Positions 1-9,657 of a DNA stretch of 59,512 bases are shown here, in pieces. A program made the translations under genes and the position numbers. Position 1 is the first letter of the stretch. Each line of letters begins with the position of its first letter. The notes beneath the pieces were generated by a model. It did no database searches, was not told where the DNA came from, and worked only from the letters and a program-made list of their open reading frames with translations. The stretch is from Blattamonas nauphoetae (lineage: Eukaryota; Preaxostyla; Oxymonadida): assembly GCA_033064195.1 (NCBI GenBank), contig JARBJD010000402.1, positions 1 to 59,512 on the forward strand, read 5' to 3'.

Positions 1-15
1 AATTCTGACTTCCTC

Positions 16-328
16 TTGTGCTTCTCCACACAGAGAGTGGATGTCCAACAAACTGCAATGATTCAATCAGTTCAGAGGTCAGAATGTTGCAGTCACATTG
101 AGATCTCAACCAATATATCAAGGCAATCTCGACACATACTACAATGTGTACGACCAAAGTCAAAGTGGAGGAGATATGATAACATTTACACATCCTCCAG
201 CACCTATATTAGCTACTACTGCCAACGTGGTGGGTACTACCTTCAGTAACGATGAACCTAGAGTCGAATACTATCCTAATCATACATTGAAAACATTACA
301 CAAGAGACTTGGAATAATGAAATATTAA
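16..328 (+). pseudogene. unassigned coding fragment of the virus-like fossil
   Basis: Two overlapping open frames cover this stretch and read toward the capsid-like gene. No domain was recognised. It is cut by the window edge, so its start cannot be seen. It is listed as a part of the Polinton-like fossil on position alone. Confidence 0.3.
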
Positions 329-454
329 AACAGGAAAAGAAAATAATGATATTGTATTTTTATTTTTCTATAAATGAAGTATCAGAGCAAATCATTCCAA
401 ACCAACATCGACATTAATTGAGCAAATTGAAGTGCAATCGTATCTGCCAAAACA

Positions 455-1736
455 ATGGGATTCAGAACCTCATCTACTCCATCCGAAGTACATCCCACAA
501 ATCCTCCCATGCCATGCAGAATTGGAGATGAGATTGAAGTCCCACTGTGTTATGATGGACATGATGTGACTGAGTTTTCGAAGAGTCATCTACGAATTGA
601 TCTCACAGTTACCGTTCCATATTCAGAAACCAACGAGTGCATCTGCGCAATATGTTGGAAAGTATGGTATGTTCTACGGATTTAAATCATCATCAGATGC
701 AATTCGAGACATGAGACTCGTCGACAGTCAAGGAAACATCATTGACAATACACTTCAGAACAATCATATCCACGAATCATTTCTATACCACACTTTCAAA
801 TCCCATGAAGAGAAAAATAACATGAAGCATTGCTACAGTCTTTGGGAAAATGTTCAGAGAATGGATCCAAGCGTATGTGGATACTATCATTGTCCAGTCG
901 ATGCTGCCTCTTCAAACATCACATTTACAATTCCATTGGTCATTCCATTTGTGAATCTCCTACCATTAAGTACTTTCGATCAGTATCCGAACTCCATCTT
1001 TGGTAATTTACGATTAAGATTTCACTTGACAACCGATTCACTAGTGTATTGTCCTGTTCAAATTTCTTCTGTCGTTCGAAAAACGTTTGAAAACAGTATC
1101 GATCAAAATCCAAGTAAATCGATATCAACTCTGTCAACTCAATCCCAAACAGAATTAATGTACGATGGAGACTTCTCGACATTGACTCAAGAATTTACAC
1201 AAATCGGGAATCCAGTTCAACGAATTCAATATTTTCAACCGGCATCATCAGGTACTGTGAAATACATCGCTACATCGCCAGACACTTCCACTGTTCTTTC
1301 TTCATCAGTGGATAAAGTCACTTCGATTTGCTATGGATATCAAATGACTGATGCAACAAAGCAATCTCTCTTCAACACATATTCAAAGACTCTTTATGTT
1401 CTGAAAGCTGAAAGAATTGACACACAATCGTTCCAATCAAAAGCAAATGCCATGGGAGTCAGATCAAACATCAGTATCAAACTCAACAATCTCATGAATC
1501 TGATGTGCTTATTCCCTGAAAGACCAAATGAATGTACAGTCTTCAGAAATCCTCAATATGTTGGTCAATTCGAAATGCTTGGATCCAACTTTCCCAATTT
1601 CCCGATGTCAACTATATCACCAGAGTTCTATCAAATGATGATGGTGAATGGTGATTTCATTGGTTGTTCAGCAATAGAAGAGTTTGAGAATTCAATTTGT
1701 TCCACTCGAATGTTTGACTATAAAGCAAAGGAATAG
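455..1736 (+). pseudogene. capsid-like protein of the Polinton-like fossil
   Basis: The main open frame encodes about 379 residues rich in beta-strand-forming stretches. A segment reading FDQYPNSIFGNLRLRF sits near residue 130 and resembles a conserved region I associate with major capsid proteins of protist Polinton-like elements. That association is from memory and has not been searched. A short open frame directly upstream probably belongs to the same gene. The gene lies between two small unassigned frames and faces the S74 gene across about 750 bp. It is a fossil, treated as broken. Alternatives are another double-jelly-roll structural protein or a lineage-specific protein of unknown role. 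Confidence 0.45.
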
Positions 1737-1778
1737 AAGAGAACAAGACCAGTCACGGATGCAACATCATTCACATTC

Positions 1779-2500
1779 ATGGTTCCAACAGATCGAAGTG
1801 AAATCGCTGGTGGTGAAGAAGGTATTTCGACAGCAGAATCAGTGAATATTGTCTACAGAGGAACACCAATCAAACAGGAGAGCTTGATCCATATTTCACA
1901 TCAACTCCAGAAAGTCCTCCTCCACCGATTTTGGCATTACATCAGGCAACATACTGGTTGTTCTGGATTGAGAATGGACAACCACGAGTGCGATACGTCA
2001 TTGATCGTCGACTCCAAGAAGCATACGAAGAAGTGAAGAGAGGTTATTGAATAGAACAAATGTGATATTTTATTTTTGTAGAAAACACAAATGGTGAAGC
2101 GTTACTTCTCAATTCAGAATACTCACACTGCTCAACTCCTCCTGATTTTACCAATTCCAGAAAACAAAAGTACATCTACTTCCTTGACTGCAAACTCATA
2201 CATGTGAAGGAAGAGATTCATGGTTCAACAATAGTGATTTCTAAAGACATTCCACAGCACATCACAATCCATGGTGATTGGATCCAGACTGATGCATTCA
2301 ATGATTCATATGTTGCTTTCTGCAATGAACAGATTGCGAAGCGAAAGAAGTGGGAATTAACTACTCGACAATCTATTGTGAAGATCTGGTTCAAAGACAG
2401 TTCTGGTGAGTCAATAGAGATGGAAACAACCGAGACAATCAATGGAAAAATAATAAAAGAGTATTATGAATTTCTGGTTGATCTCATGTTGGAATACTAA
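1779..2500 (+). pseudogene. small unassigned genes of the Polinton-like fossil
   Basis: Two small open stretches, about 1779-2036 and 2204-2500 (98 codons in the second). The second ends 17 bp inside the convergent S74 gene and reads as a compact charged protein rich in Ile, Lys and Glu. No domain was recognised. Position right after the capsid-like gene suggests minor structural proteins, which is inference only. The region looks partly broken. Confidence 0.3.
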
Positions 2501-3440
2501 TCAGTGAATTATATTTTTGGATCAGTTCATTGATGAGTGTCTGTTGTTGTCCGACGATAGAGGATAATTCCTGAATGGCTTTCACACAGAAGCAAGAGAG
2601 TTCTGCAGAATCAACTTGAAGACAATCTGGATTGGAATCATTCACGACTTCAGGAAATATTTCTTGGATCTGTTGAGCAATCACACCAATGTGTTTCTTC
2701 TCACTTTCCTTCTTCAAGCGTTCACATTTCTCTTTGCAGTTCTTCAAGTGCTCTTCATCTGTCTCATTTTCTATTTGCTTTGTGACTTTGCTGATCTTCG
2801 AGTCGAATGTGTTGAACTGATACTGCACAATTTCGACTTTATTCAGTTGCTCAAGAACATTAGGGTATGGAACAATATTCCTTTTTACTCTTCTGTCTGA
2901 AAGCTGAGAAAAACTTCCAGTTGATGATATTGAAAACACTCCTGAACCAGTATCCTCATCGTAGTAATACAATGCTGTTGTGTCACAGGGAGACCACATA
3001 ATAATGCCATCACCATTGAACTGAATTCCAGATGTTTCTGCAATCGATTGCGAAATTGAAATACCAGACTTAAATGTTGAAGCCGGATATGTTCCAGGAT
3101 ACTTCGGAAGTGATCCCTCTGATATATTCCACTTCGCTCCATTCACATTGATCAATCCTCCAATTGTTGGTGTCGCAATACCAGCTGAACAAGTGATTGA
3201 TCCATTTGTTGAAACGACGTTTTGGATTGAGGATATTGCTGTCTGTTGTGCTTCAGTTGTCTTCTTTAGTGTGTCGACTTCTTTCTGATTCGTTTCTAAT
3301 TCCGTCTGTAGTGAGTGAATGACTGCTGCATTCTCAGTGATCGTCGACAGATTATGATCAATCATTTTCTCAATCATTTGTGAATTGTATTTTTGTCGAT
3401 TCATTTTTGTTTGCTCTTTCATAGAAAATAAAAAAGACAA
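2484..3440 (-). CDS. peptidase-S74 (intramolecular chaperone) tail-like protein of the fossil
   Basis: A complete open frame of 318 residues. The N-terminal third is coiled-coil-like, with repeated Gln, Glu, Thr and Lys heptads around residues 30-75. The middle is a Gly/Ser/Thr-rich shaft. The C-terminal 130 residues carry the signature of the S74 chaperone of endosialidase and phage tail spikes: SDRRVKRNI with the catalytic-type Ser-Asp at its start, a VQYQF strand, then HIGVIAQQIQEIFPEVV. In characterised proteins this domain helps the fibre trimerise and then cuts itself off. A fibre or receptor-binding role on the virus-like particle is inferred. It looks whole, and it is the best-preserved gene of the element. 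Confidence 0.75.
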   Translation of the reverse strand: MSFLFSMKEQTKMNRQKYNSQMIEKMIDHNLSTITENAAVIHSLQTELETNQKEVDTLKKTTEAQQTAISSIQNVVSTNGSITCSAGIATPTIGGLINVNGAKWNISEGSLPKYPGTYPASTFKSGISISQSIAETSGIQFNGDGIIMWSPCDTTALYYYDEDTGSGVFSISSTGSFSQLSDRRVKRNIVPYPNVLEQLNKVEIVQYQFNTFDSKISKVTKQIENETDEEHLKNCKEKCERLKKESEKKHIGVIAQQIQEIFPEVVNDSNPDCLQVDSAELSCFCVKAIQELSSIVGQQQTLINELIQKYNSLISIPT

Positions 3441-4230
3441 AAATAGCCTTTGAGTAGTTCCTGTTCATGTTCGTGTAAGTTTCCTATGGACACCCCGATA
3501 CCCCTTTGGGGACGATCTATCTCAATCCTTCTCAATGACTGCTACGCTCTCACAGAGAATAGCGAAGTCCTTGAAGGGATTAGTCTTGGGTGGGCATGAT
3601 TTACGGACAAATTCTTGGTAAAGAATCTGAAGCCAACATGAACCCCGGGGACAGTCTTTCGATCATCCGTCTCCAATCCAACCTTCAATTCGTTCTACGC
3701 ATCAGTCACGAGGGCACCATTTAGCCTGAGTATCTTGGAACGTTACGTCGAGGACACACACTTGCACTAACTGGACCTACTCTTCATATGCAAAATAAAA
3801 AATCGAAATTAAAAAATCAGCGTTAATTTTGTGAACATCAGAAACACTCTAAATTCTTCTCTGATGGAACAGGAACCTGCTTGTACTCACCAACGAGCTC
3901 ACAGTCGTACTTCCTCAGTTCATTCTCCACAAACGATTGAGTGTAGTGTCGACGTTGTGACATGTGTGGTCTGTTCCCTTGATTCCACAACTTTGGTTTT
4001 ATCCTCCACTCAACACCTTCATGAACATAGATTACTGGTTCTGTGCTCCGGACGTACTCAGAAACAAGTTCACAGTTCTCTTTTCATTGATTCAATCAAC
4101 TTTTCTCTCGGGTTCATTTTATACAAAATAAAAAGTCAAAACAATTTTAGAAACAATGAAATTATGTTCAATCAGTTTTTTTTCATTTTTACGAACATAT
4201 TCTAGAACCGACAATGTCAAGAACACCTTC
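3441..4230. other. intergenic stretch with decayed coding remnant
   Basis: AT-rich spacers near 3785-3825 and 4120-4150 flank a degraded coding-like stretch on the minus strand that probably belongs to the Polinton-like fossil. Nothing else was recognised between 3441 and 3785. The right boundary of the fossil is not marked by any terminal repeat I can pair within the window. Confidence 0.3.
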
Positions 4231-5350
4231 CTTGCGATTTCAAGGAAATCTGACAAAATATGGGGAATGATCCGAATTCGACAATCCTTCTTTCGTTCTG
4301 CTTTTATGCGTTTTGGAGCCTGCGGATGCTCGGCATCACCTCAGTATGTTTCATTTTTTCAATTTCACCTCTTTTTACCAACTTTTTGACATGATCCTGA
4401 TCACACTCCATCTCTGTGGTTGTTTGTCTTCTTCGTCATTTTATTACTGTTCTCTTCTTTATTCTTTTGTTTTCAACTGTTTTCATGTGTTTTCTCTCTT
4501 ATTCTTCTTCAGGTGTCACCGTAGTGAACAAACCATCCATCTCCAACTTTTACATTGTATGTTGCTTATTATCGTTCACAACATCCTTCTTTATTCTCTT
4601 CTTCTCTTTGTTTCACTTCCTCTTGTCACCATTTTTTCATATTCACCTCTTTTCCCTCTTTTTAGGTTCGATCTCAGTCATCTTTCCAACTTGGAACTTT
4701 CCGGTAATATTGAGTATGTCACTCTCATTCTCTTCTTTCTTTCTTCTGTTTTCTTCCATTTTCATATGTTTTGTTCCTTCTTTTCTTCAGGTATTCTCAG
4801 ATTGAACAGATCATCGATTGCATCGTTTTTACCTCGTATGTTTCCGATTATCGCTTTAAACACCTTTCTTTCTTCTCTTCTTTTCTTTCTTCAACTTGTT
4901 TTGATTCTCGTTTTCTCACTTTCACCTCTTTTACAACTTTTTAGGTTCAATCAAGATTGCCGCGGCATCTTTGCACTTTTCCGTCTTCGTCATCATTTCG
5001 TTCTTATTCTCTTCTTTCTTTCAGCTTTTCACTTTCATTTTCATCATTTCCGTCTCTTATTCTTTCCTAGATCATACCGTATTGAACCGATCAACAACTT
5101 TCACACTGTCTCATTGTATGTTGCTTCCTCTCTCTTCAAACTTACTTGTTTCTTCTCTTCTTTCCCTTCTTTTACTTGTTTTCATTCTCGTTGTTCTTAC
5201 TCATCTCTTTTTTCTCACTTTTTAGACTCGATCTCTACAGTCGTTGTATCTTTGCCGTTTTACCTGGTATTGAACATTTCACCTCGTTCATCTTCTTTGT
5301 TCACTCTTCTTTTAGCTGTTTTTATTGGTTTTACCACTTCATTTTCATTA
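4231..5350. repeat. four diverged tandem copies of a 280-bp pyrimidine-rich unit
   Basis: Recognisable landmarks recur with an exact 280-bp spacing. An AG followed by a short mixed-sequence block ending in TATGTT starts at about 4511, 4791 and 5071. A second block beginning GGTTCRATC after a CTTTTTAG occurs between them. A further, weaker copy precedes 4511 at about 4231. The landmark blocks look like tiny exons bounded by splice-like signals, separated by strongly T/C-biased filler. The long open frame over 4313-5599 is an effect of the T/C bias and is not supported as a gene. The unit could be a decayed satellite or a duplicated exon-intron pair. Confidence 0.5.
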
Positions 5351-6300
5351 CTTCTCACTTCATTTTTGTGGTCACTTCTCCGTCTTCATTTTCGCATTGT
5401 GTTTATGTTTTCTCACTTCATTTATGTTTGTTTTGCTCAAACTTTTTCTCAAATACATACACTAATTTTTGTTTCATCACATTCCTCACTTGTGACGAGG
5501 ATCCGACGGATCGCGGTCAGCGTCAGATCTTCGTCTTCGAACCTCTCATTGAACATTTCACTCGATTTTTCCATTCTTTCTTGTTTTTTAATACCATAAA
5601 AAGGTGAAGATTGACTCTGTTTACATTATTCACGTCAAATTTCACGCCATTATCATGATCTCCACTTCACTGTTCACTATTGTACTTGCTCACTCCATTT
5701 TACCATGTTTCACCTTCTTTTACCCTTCTTTTTCGAAATCTTTCATGAAAACTTGAACATTGTGATGTGTCAAAGAGGACCAACGGTCCGAAAAAAGCGT
5801 CATGAAATCGGTGAAATGAGAAGGAACGATGGATGAACGAAAGTGAAAACGGGAAGAGTGAAATGAAAGAAGAAAGACGTTGAAGTGATTGGAACGTAAA
5901 CAAACAGTGAAATGTTAAGAACGAAACAAAGACAAAAAAGTGAAATTTTGAAAGAACTAATGAACCAAAAATTCTGAAAATTCAGCCACAGCCTTCTCGA
6001 ATGGTGAGAACGGAAGGGCGATATGTGTTAATTCGAGAAAAAAGTGATGTGAGGAAAAGTAGTGTGAAAATGTGACGTGAAAAAGGTGTGTGCAAAAAAC
6101 ACTATATAAGAACACAAGCCGTGCGGGGACGACTTGTGTTCGTTAAAATGCTTGAAATATGAAGTGATTGAAGCGAAAACAGCGAAAACCAAAAATTCAT
6201 GAAAAAAAGTGTGAAAGTGACAGTCCTCCGAAAAACCCGATCCAGCTGAAAAAGCCGAATCAAATCGAGTATTCATTAGCTGTGTTCCACACTAAAATAG
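5351..6300. other. gene-poor stretch with an abrupt strand-composition switch
   Basis: Up to about 5740 the plus strand is T/C-rich. From about 5750 to 6290 it becomes strongly A/G-rich, so the pyrimidine strand changes side. I see no supported gene here. A TATA-like box and a hairpin at 6102-6141 are listed separately. Confidence 0.4.
6102..6141 (+). promoter_or_regulatory. TATA-like box followed by a perfect 9-bp hairpin
   Basis: CTATATAAG at about 6102-6110 is followed at once by the inverted repeat GAACACAAG (6110-6118) and CTTGTGTTC (6133-6141) around a 14-nt loop. It lies about 320 bp upstream of the two-exon gene at 6459. A core promoter is a guess from the sequence only. Confidence 0.3.
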
Positions 6301-6458
6301 TGATTTGATATGGGGACTGGCATTCTGTAAAGGCAATGAAAAGTGGAAGGGCTTTCTTCGACCAAGAACCATGGAAATTATGGGATCCTTTCGAATCAAC
6401 ACACCAAACAAGATTCACTACTCATTCAACAAAGCACAAATGGAAGCGGAGAGCATGA

Positions 6459-6937
6459 ATGGATGATGATACAGTCCACACAACATCAGAAGACGAACAC
6501 AAACACACGGATGGAGCATTTCAGGACAACACGATTCTGCAGACACCACTGCTCTTCATCGAACAAATCTGCGTTTTCAGAACCAAAATCCTTCAATTAA
6601 CTCATTACCGCGAATTAGCAGACAAGATCAGCACAATTAATCCATGGTCAACTGTTTTGAAACACGAAGACAGAAGAAAGCAAAGAAATGGAAAAGTTCC
6701 GAATTTTGTGGCCGAAACGGCACGAAAGGCAACTATAGCTGTGTCGCTGATGATGGACAGAGTAATTATGTTCGTGTAATGAGTTCTGAGATTCGCCCTT
6801 TTACCCTCTCATTTCACACCTTCTCAAGCATTTATATTTCCCTTTTCAGGAACAAGTACAGTGAATCATCAATGATAATATCGTTCTGGAGTGTGTGTGA
6901 CGATGAGATGGCCTGCCTGATTTTATTCGGGTTTTGA
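6459..6937 (+). CDS. hypothetical two-exon protein
   Basis: Exon 1 (6459-6775) begins at an ATG followed by an acidic, His/Asp/Glu-rich N-terminus. A helical segment and a basic patch around HEDRRKQRNGK follow. A GT-AG intron at 6776-6849 (donor GTAATG, acceptor CCCTTTTCAG) joins in frame to exon 2 (6850-6937), which adds a short hydrophobic tail ending at TGA. Splicing keeps the frame open exactly across the junction, which is the main support. The coding region may extend upstream in another frame (about 6330-6455). No family was recognised, and the function is unknown. Confidence 0.5.
6776..6849 (+). other. 74-nt spliceosomal intron
   Basis: GTAATG donor and a pyrimidine-rich CCCTTTTCAG acceptor. 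Removal joins two open exons in frame. Confidence 0.5.
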
Positions 6938-7703
6938 GAGCCATTCGGGTTTTTCGGAGCACTGTGATGAACATGAAAGTGAACGTTCGGAGATGCGCCA
7001 AAGGGCGTCTCCGAGCGTTTTGAAGTGCAAGATCGTCATTAGACGACGAAAGCTGACCTGAAAATGATAACAGAGAAAGCGAATACCGTTTTTCTAAAAT
7101 TCGAAAAAATCATGGTGGGTCGGATCAAACTTTTTTTTCGAAGTGTTTTTTCGCGAAAATTTCCCCATTCAAAATGATGAACTAATTATGTGGAGTCATA
7201 AAAATATGTTTTAGAGATATAGCGGATCATAGTAGCAAAATATGGGCATCGACTTTTTCGACCTATTTTGGACCACAGAACGGTACGTAGCTCCACGAAT
7301 TCCCAACCGATTTTGATCGGGATTGTTTTGATCGATGACCTACATCATCCCCGAGATTTTAGAATTTTTTTCATTTTTTTTGGAGTGCTTCAACTGTTGG
7401 TTTCAATGGATTTGTGTTAAAACTGGAAAAAACATGAAAAATCGATGTTGACCAGAACATTTTTTGATCTCATTGTTGACAAGAATCAATTCAAACAACG
7501 TTCGGAATCATTCAAATCGTTTCTGAGCATTTGAAGGTCAGGTGGACCTCTCAAATAATTGCTAATGGTTCAATTGGGGCTTCTGGGAATGTCAAATTGC
7601 TTGGAAAGAACAACAGAATGATCACACCGATTGTTGTGTCAATCGGCATGATGATTTTGCCCAGTAGTACCGTCTATACCAACGTGGTTCCCAATTCGTT
7701 CTA
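6938..7703. other. no supported gene
   Basis: AT-rich sequence with long homopolymers and no convincing coding frame. Nothing was recognised apart from the left flank of the foldback element that begins at 7713. Confidence 0.4.
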
Positions 7704-7712
7704 TACACTACT
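7704..7712 (+). repeat. 9-bp target-site duplication, left copy
   Basis: TACACTACT, repeated identically at 8428-8436 on the other side of the foldback element. Confidence 0.65.
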
Positions 7713-7726
7713 GAAGAAAATAATAC

Positions 7727-7796
7727 AAAGTCGAAATGAATTAATTCAAAGTCGAAGTGAAATAATTCAAAGTCGAAGTGAAATAATTCAAAGTCG
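7727..7796 (+). repeat. left 21-bp subterminal array (4 copies)
   Basis: CAAAGTCGAA recurs at 7727, 7747, 7768 and 7789. Confidence 0.75.
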
Positions 7797-8305
7797 AAAT
7801 TCAGATTTTTTGTCTTTAGCTTCCGAAATCAGCACATTTTACACTCTACATCTCCTGCGAACTTTTTGTATCAATGTGCTTTATCGGGTGAACACGTATG
7901 TCAGGATTGAAAACAATGCACTCATGCCATATGAAGGGATTTTTCGCTTTTTAGATGAAAAAAGTCACTTTATTGGTCTGAGAAAAAACAGCTTGTGACA
8001 CGTAAAAGGTTGAAAGGATTGAACTGACGTTTGAGAGGTGTGAAGGAGTCATCTGTGTGACTAGTTGTGGGAACTTTTTAGCCTTGTTCTACTTCTGGAG
8101 GATCTGATTTGTTGGTTTTTCTGGGCGTAGACGAAGAATTACTGTGAAATGAGCTCAAAAATGTGAACTATAGCCGAGAAAGTGATGAATGGTGTCGGAC
8201 GATACTTGACTGGCCAGTACCATGATCATTGATTCTGTTTTTGTGATCACAAAAGAGTGGTTTAAGAGGTTCACTTGAATAAATTGGTCCAAAAATTTGG
8301 TCCTT

Positions 8306-8397
8306 CGACTTTGAATTATTTCACTTCGACTTTGAATTATTTCATTTCGACTTTGAATTATTTACTTCGACTTTGAATTATTTCTGTGCGACTTTGA
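8306..8397 (-). repeat. right 21-bp subterminal array (5 inverted copies)
   Basis: TTCGACTTTGAATTATT-type units begin at 8306, 8327, 8348, 8368 and 8389. They are the reverse complement of the left array. Confidence 0.75.
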
Positions 8398-8427
8398 ACT
8401 ATTCAGACTGTATCGATTTCCGTCTTC

Positions 8428-8436
8428 TACACTACT
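8428..8436 (+). repeat. 9-bp target-site duplication, right copy
   Basis: TACACTACT, identical to 7704-7712. Confidence 0.65.
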
Positions 8437-9140
8437 CCCGAGAATCCCAGAAAAACGCGAAATGGTCTTTTCACCTCTAATTCTCACCCATTTTAATTTC
8501 ATTCAATTGTCTCGATGGTTTTTTGGCTTCTTTTGGAGAATCAGATAACTCTTCATCATCATCAGGGTTCTTATTGATCAGATCAATGTAGGTAAAACGT
8601 GAGATCAATCGACCTTAGTCGTCAGTTTTGGGCTTGAGATCAATTGTCTTGGATCGACAGCTCATGAGACACATATTGTTCAACCCACCAGAGAACTGTC
8701 ATATCGTGATATCGTCATTTTGGAGCAGCTTGTAAGTGGATAATTCATCTCTCCAGGATAATAATTAAGTTTCTAACCTTCGACCGAATTATTGGCCAGA
8801 TTCTTCTCGAACATTGGAGGGATTGGCGAGATAGTTTTAATCCAACCCCATCAGCCAATTTCTGGAGGACTTCTGTTGATTTCCCACTTACAAAAACCAA
8901 TCAGATGAATGGATCGAAGTGGCAACTGTATTCATATCAACATGAGCCTCAGTGAGCATGATTGTCATTCTCTACAACTTCCAACTGTTATCTGCCCGTC
9001 GCCTTCAATTCAACGTCATTCCTATATACTCCCTTTATCTTGCAGGAAAAGAGCTTCCTCCGTCGATACACATTTCTTCAATGTGACTGTTCGATCGTGG
9101 AGAAACTTGAGGAAAAAGAAAAAATGAACGTTTGATTTCA
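8437..9140. other. no firmly supported gene
   Basis: A 72-codon frame at 8909-9127 ends in a Lys/Arg-rich tail and is preceded by an acceptor-like TTATCTTGCAG. It could be a last exon, but I could not find partner exons. Confidence 0.25.
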
Positions 9141-9657
9141 TAGTGGCGTCACTAATACGTTCCATGTCAACAATTCGTGCTTTTTTCAGGAATGATCACT
9201 TTTGGTCAAACTGAGAAAAAAATAAAATTTTAGAAATTTCTTTCCACTGGATCCCAAAAAATCCTCACAATAGCTCTTTTCAACCACTTTTTTCATGTGT
9301 TCTCGTCATAACTTCACAACCTGTGAACCGATTTTGATGAAATTTTCCACAGAAACGCTTGTTTGGTGAAATGAAAATTTTGAGAAACAATTGGAAAACA
9401 AATATGGGTATCTGGGAAGATATGAAAAAAGGCTGTTTTTCGCCCAGAAAAATTTCATAAGAAATCAATTTTATTTTTTTGAGCGTCTTTTATCGATATG
9501 TTTACGAAAATAAAGCTTTTTCTTCGGTCTCAAACGGATGTCTGGTTATGGAAAAATGATCGTCAAAAGTTTGAAAAAATGTGTGGCGTTTCGCTGTATA
9601 ATAGATGTGTCATTAACCCGGTCCGTGTCAACAACCCGGAACCTGGGGTCCAAACTA

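Larger units (their letters stand above)
1..4120. mobile_element. Polinton/Maverick-like fossil (right-hand part, truncated by window edge)
   Basis: A cluster of virus-like genes with AT-rich intergenic spacers and no similarity to the surrounding host families. Recognisable parts are a capsid-like protein (about 455-1736, plus strand), small unassigned proteins (about 1779-2500, plus strand) and a peptidase-S74 tail-chaperone protein (2484-3440, minus strand). A decayed coding remnant follows near 3830-4120 on the minus strand. Capsid plus S74-type proteins together are what Polinton/Maverick-like or related virus-like elements of protists carry. The element is broken, with roughly half a dozen interruptions in the visible part, though the S74 gene still looks whole. 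The left end, and with it any polymerase, integrase or packaging ATPase, lies outside the window, so family assignment is inference. Moderate age is suggested by the mix of open and decayed genes. Confidence 0.5.
7713..8427. mobile_element. 715-bp foldback-like non-autonomous element with 9-bp TSD
   Basis: The element is bounded by a perfect 9-bp direct repeat (TACACTACT) and starts GAAGA and ends TCTTC. Just inside each end lies a short array of a 21-bp unit containing CAAAGTCGAA. Four copies are on the left (7727-7796). Five copies in inverted orientation are on the right (8306-8397). The interior has no transposase. A 9-bp duplication is typical of Mutator-like elements. The plan of short ends followed by facing tandem arrays is a miniature of the 12-kb MULE at 25853. 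It probably depends on a MULE transposase in trans, which is inference. The open frame crossing 7531-7998 is accidental. Confidence 0.65.

Noticed and set aside
4313-5599. 428-codon frame as a membrane protein
   Set aside because: It is made of Phe, Ser and Leu codons from a T/C-rich tract, and other frames are equally open.
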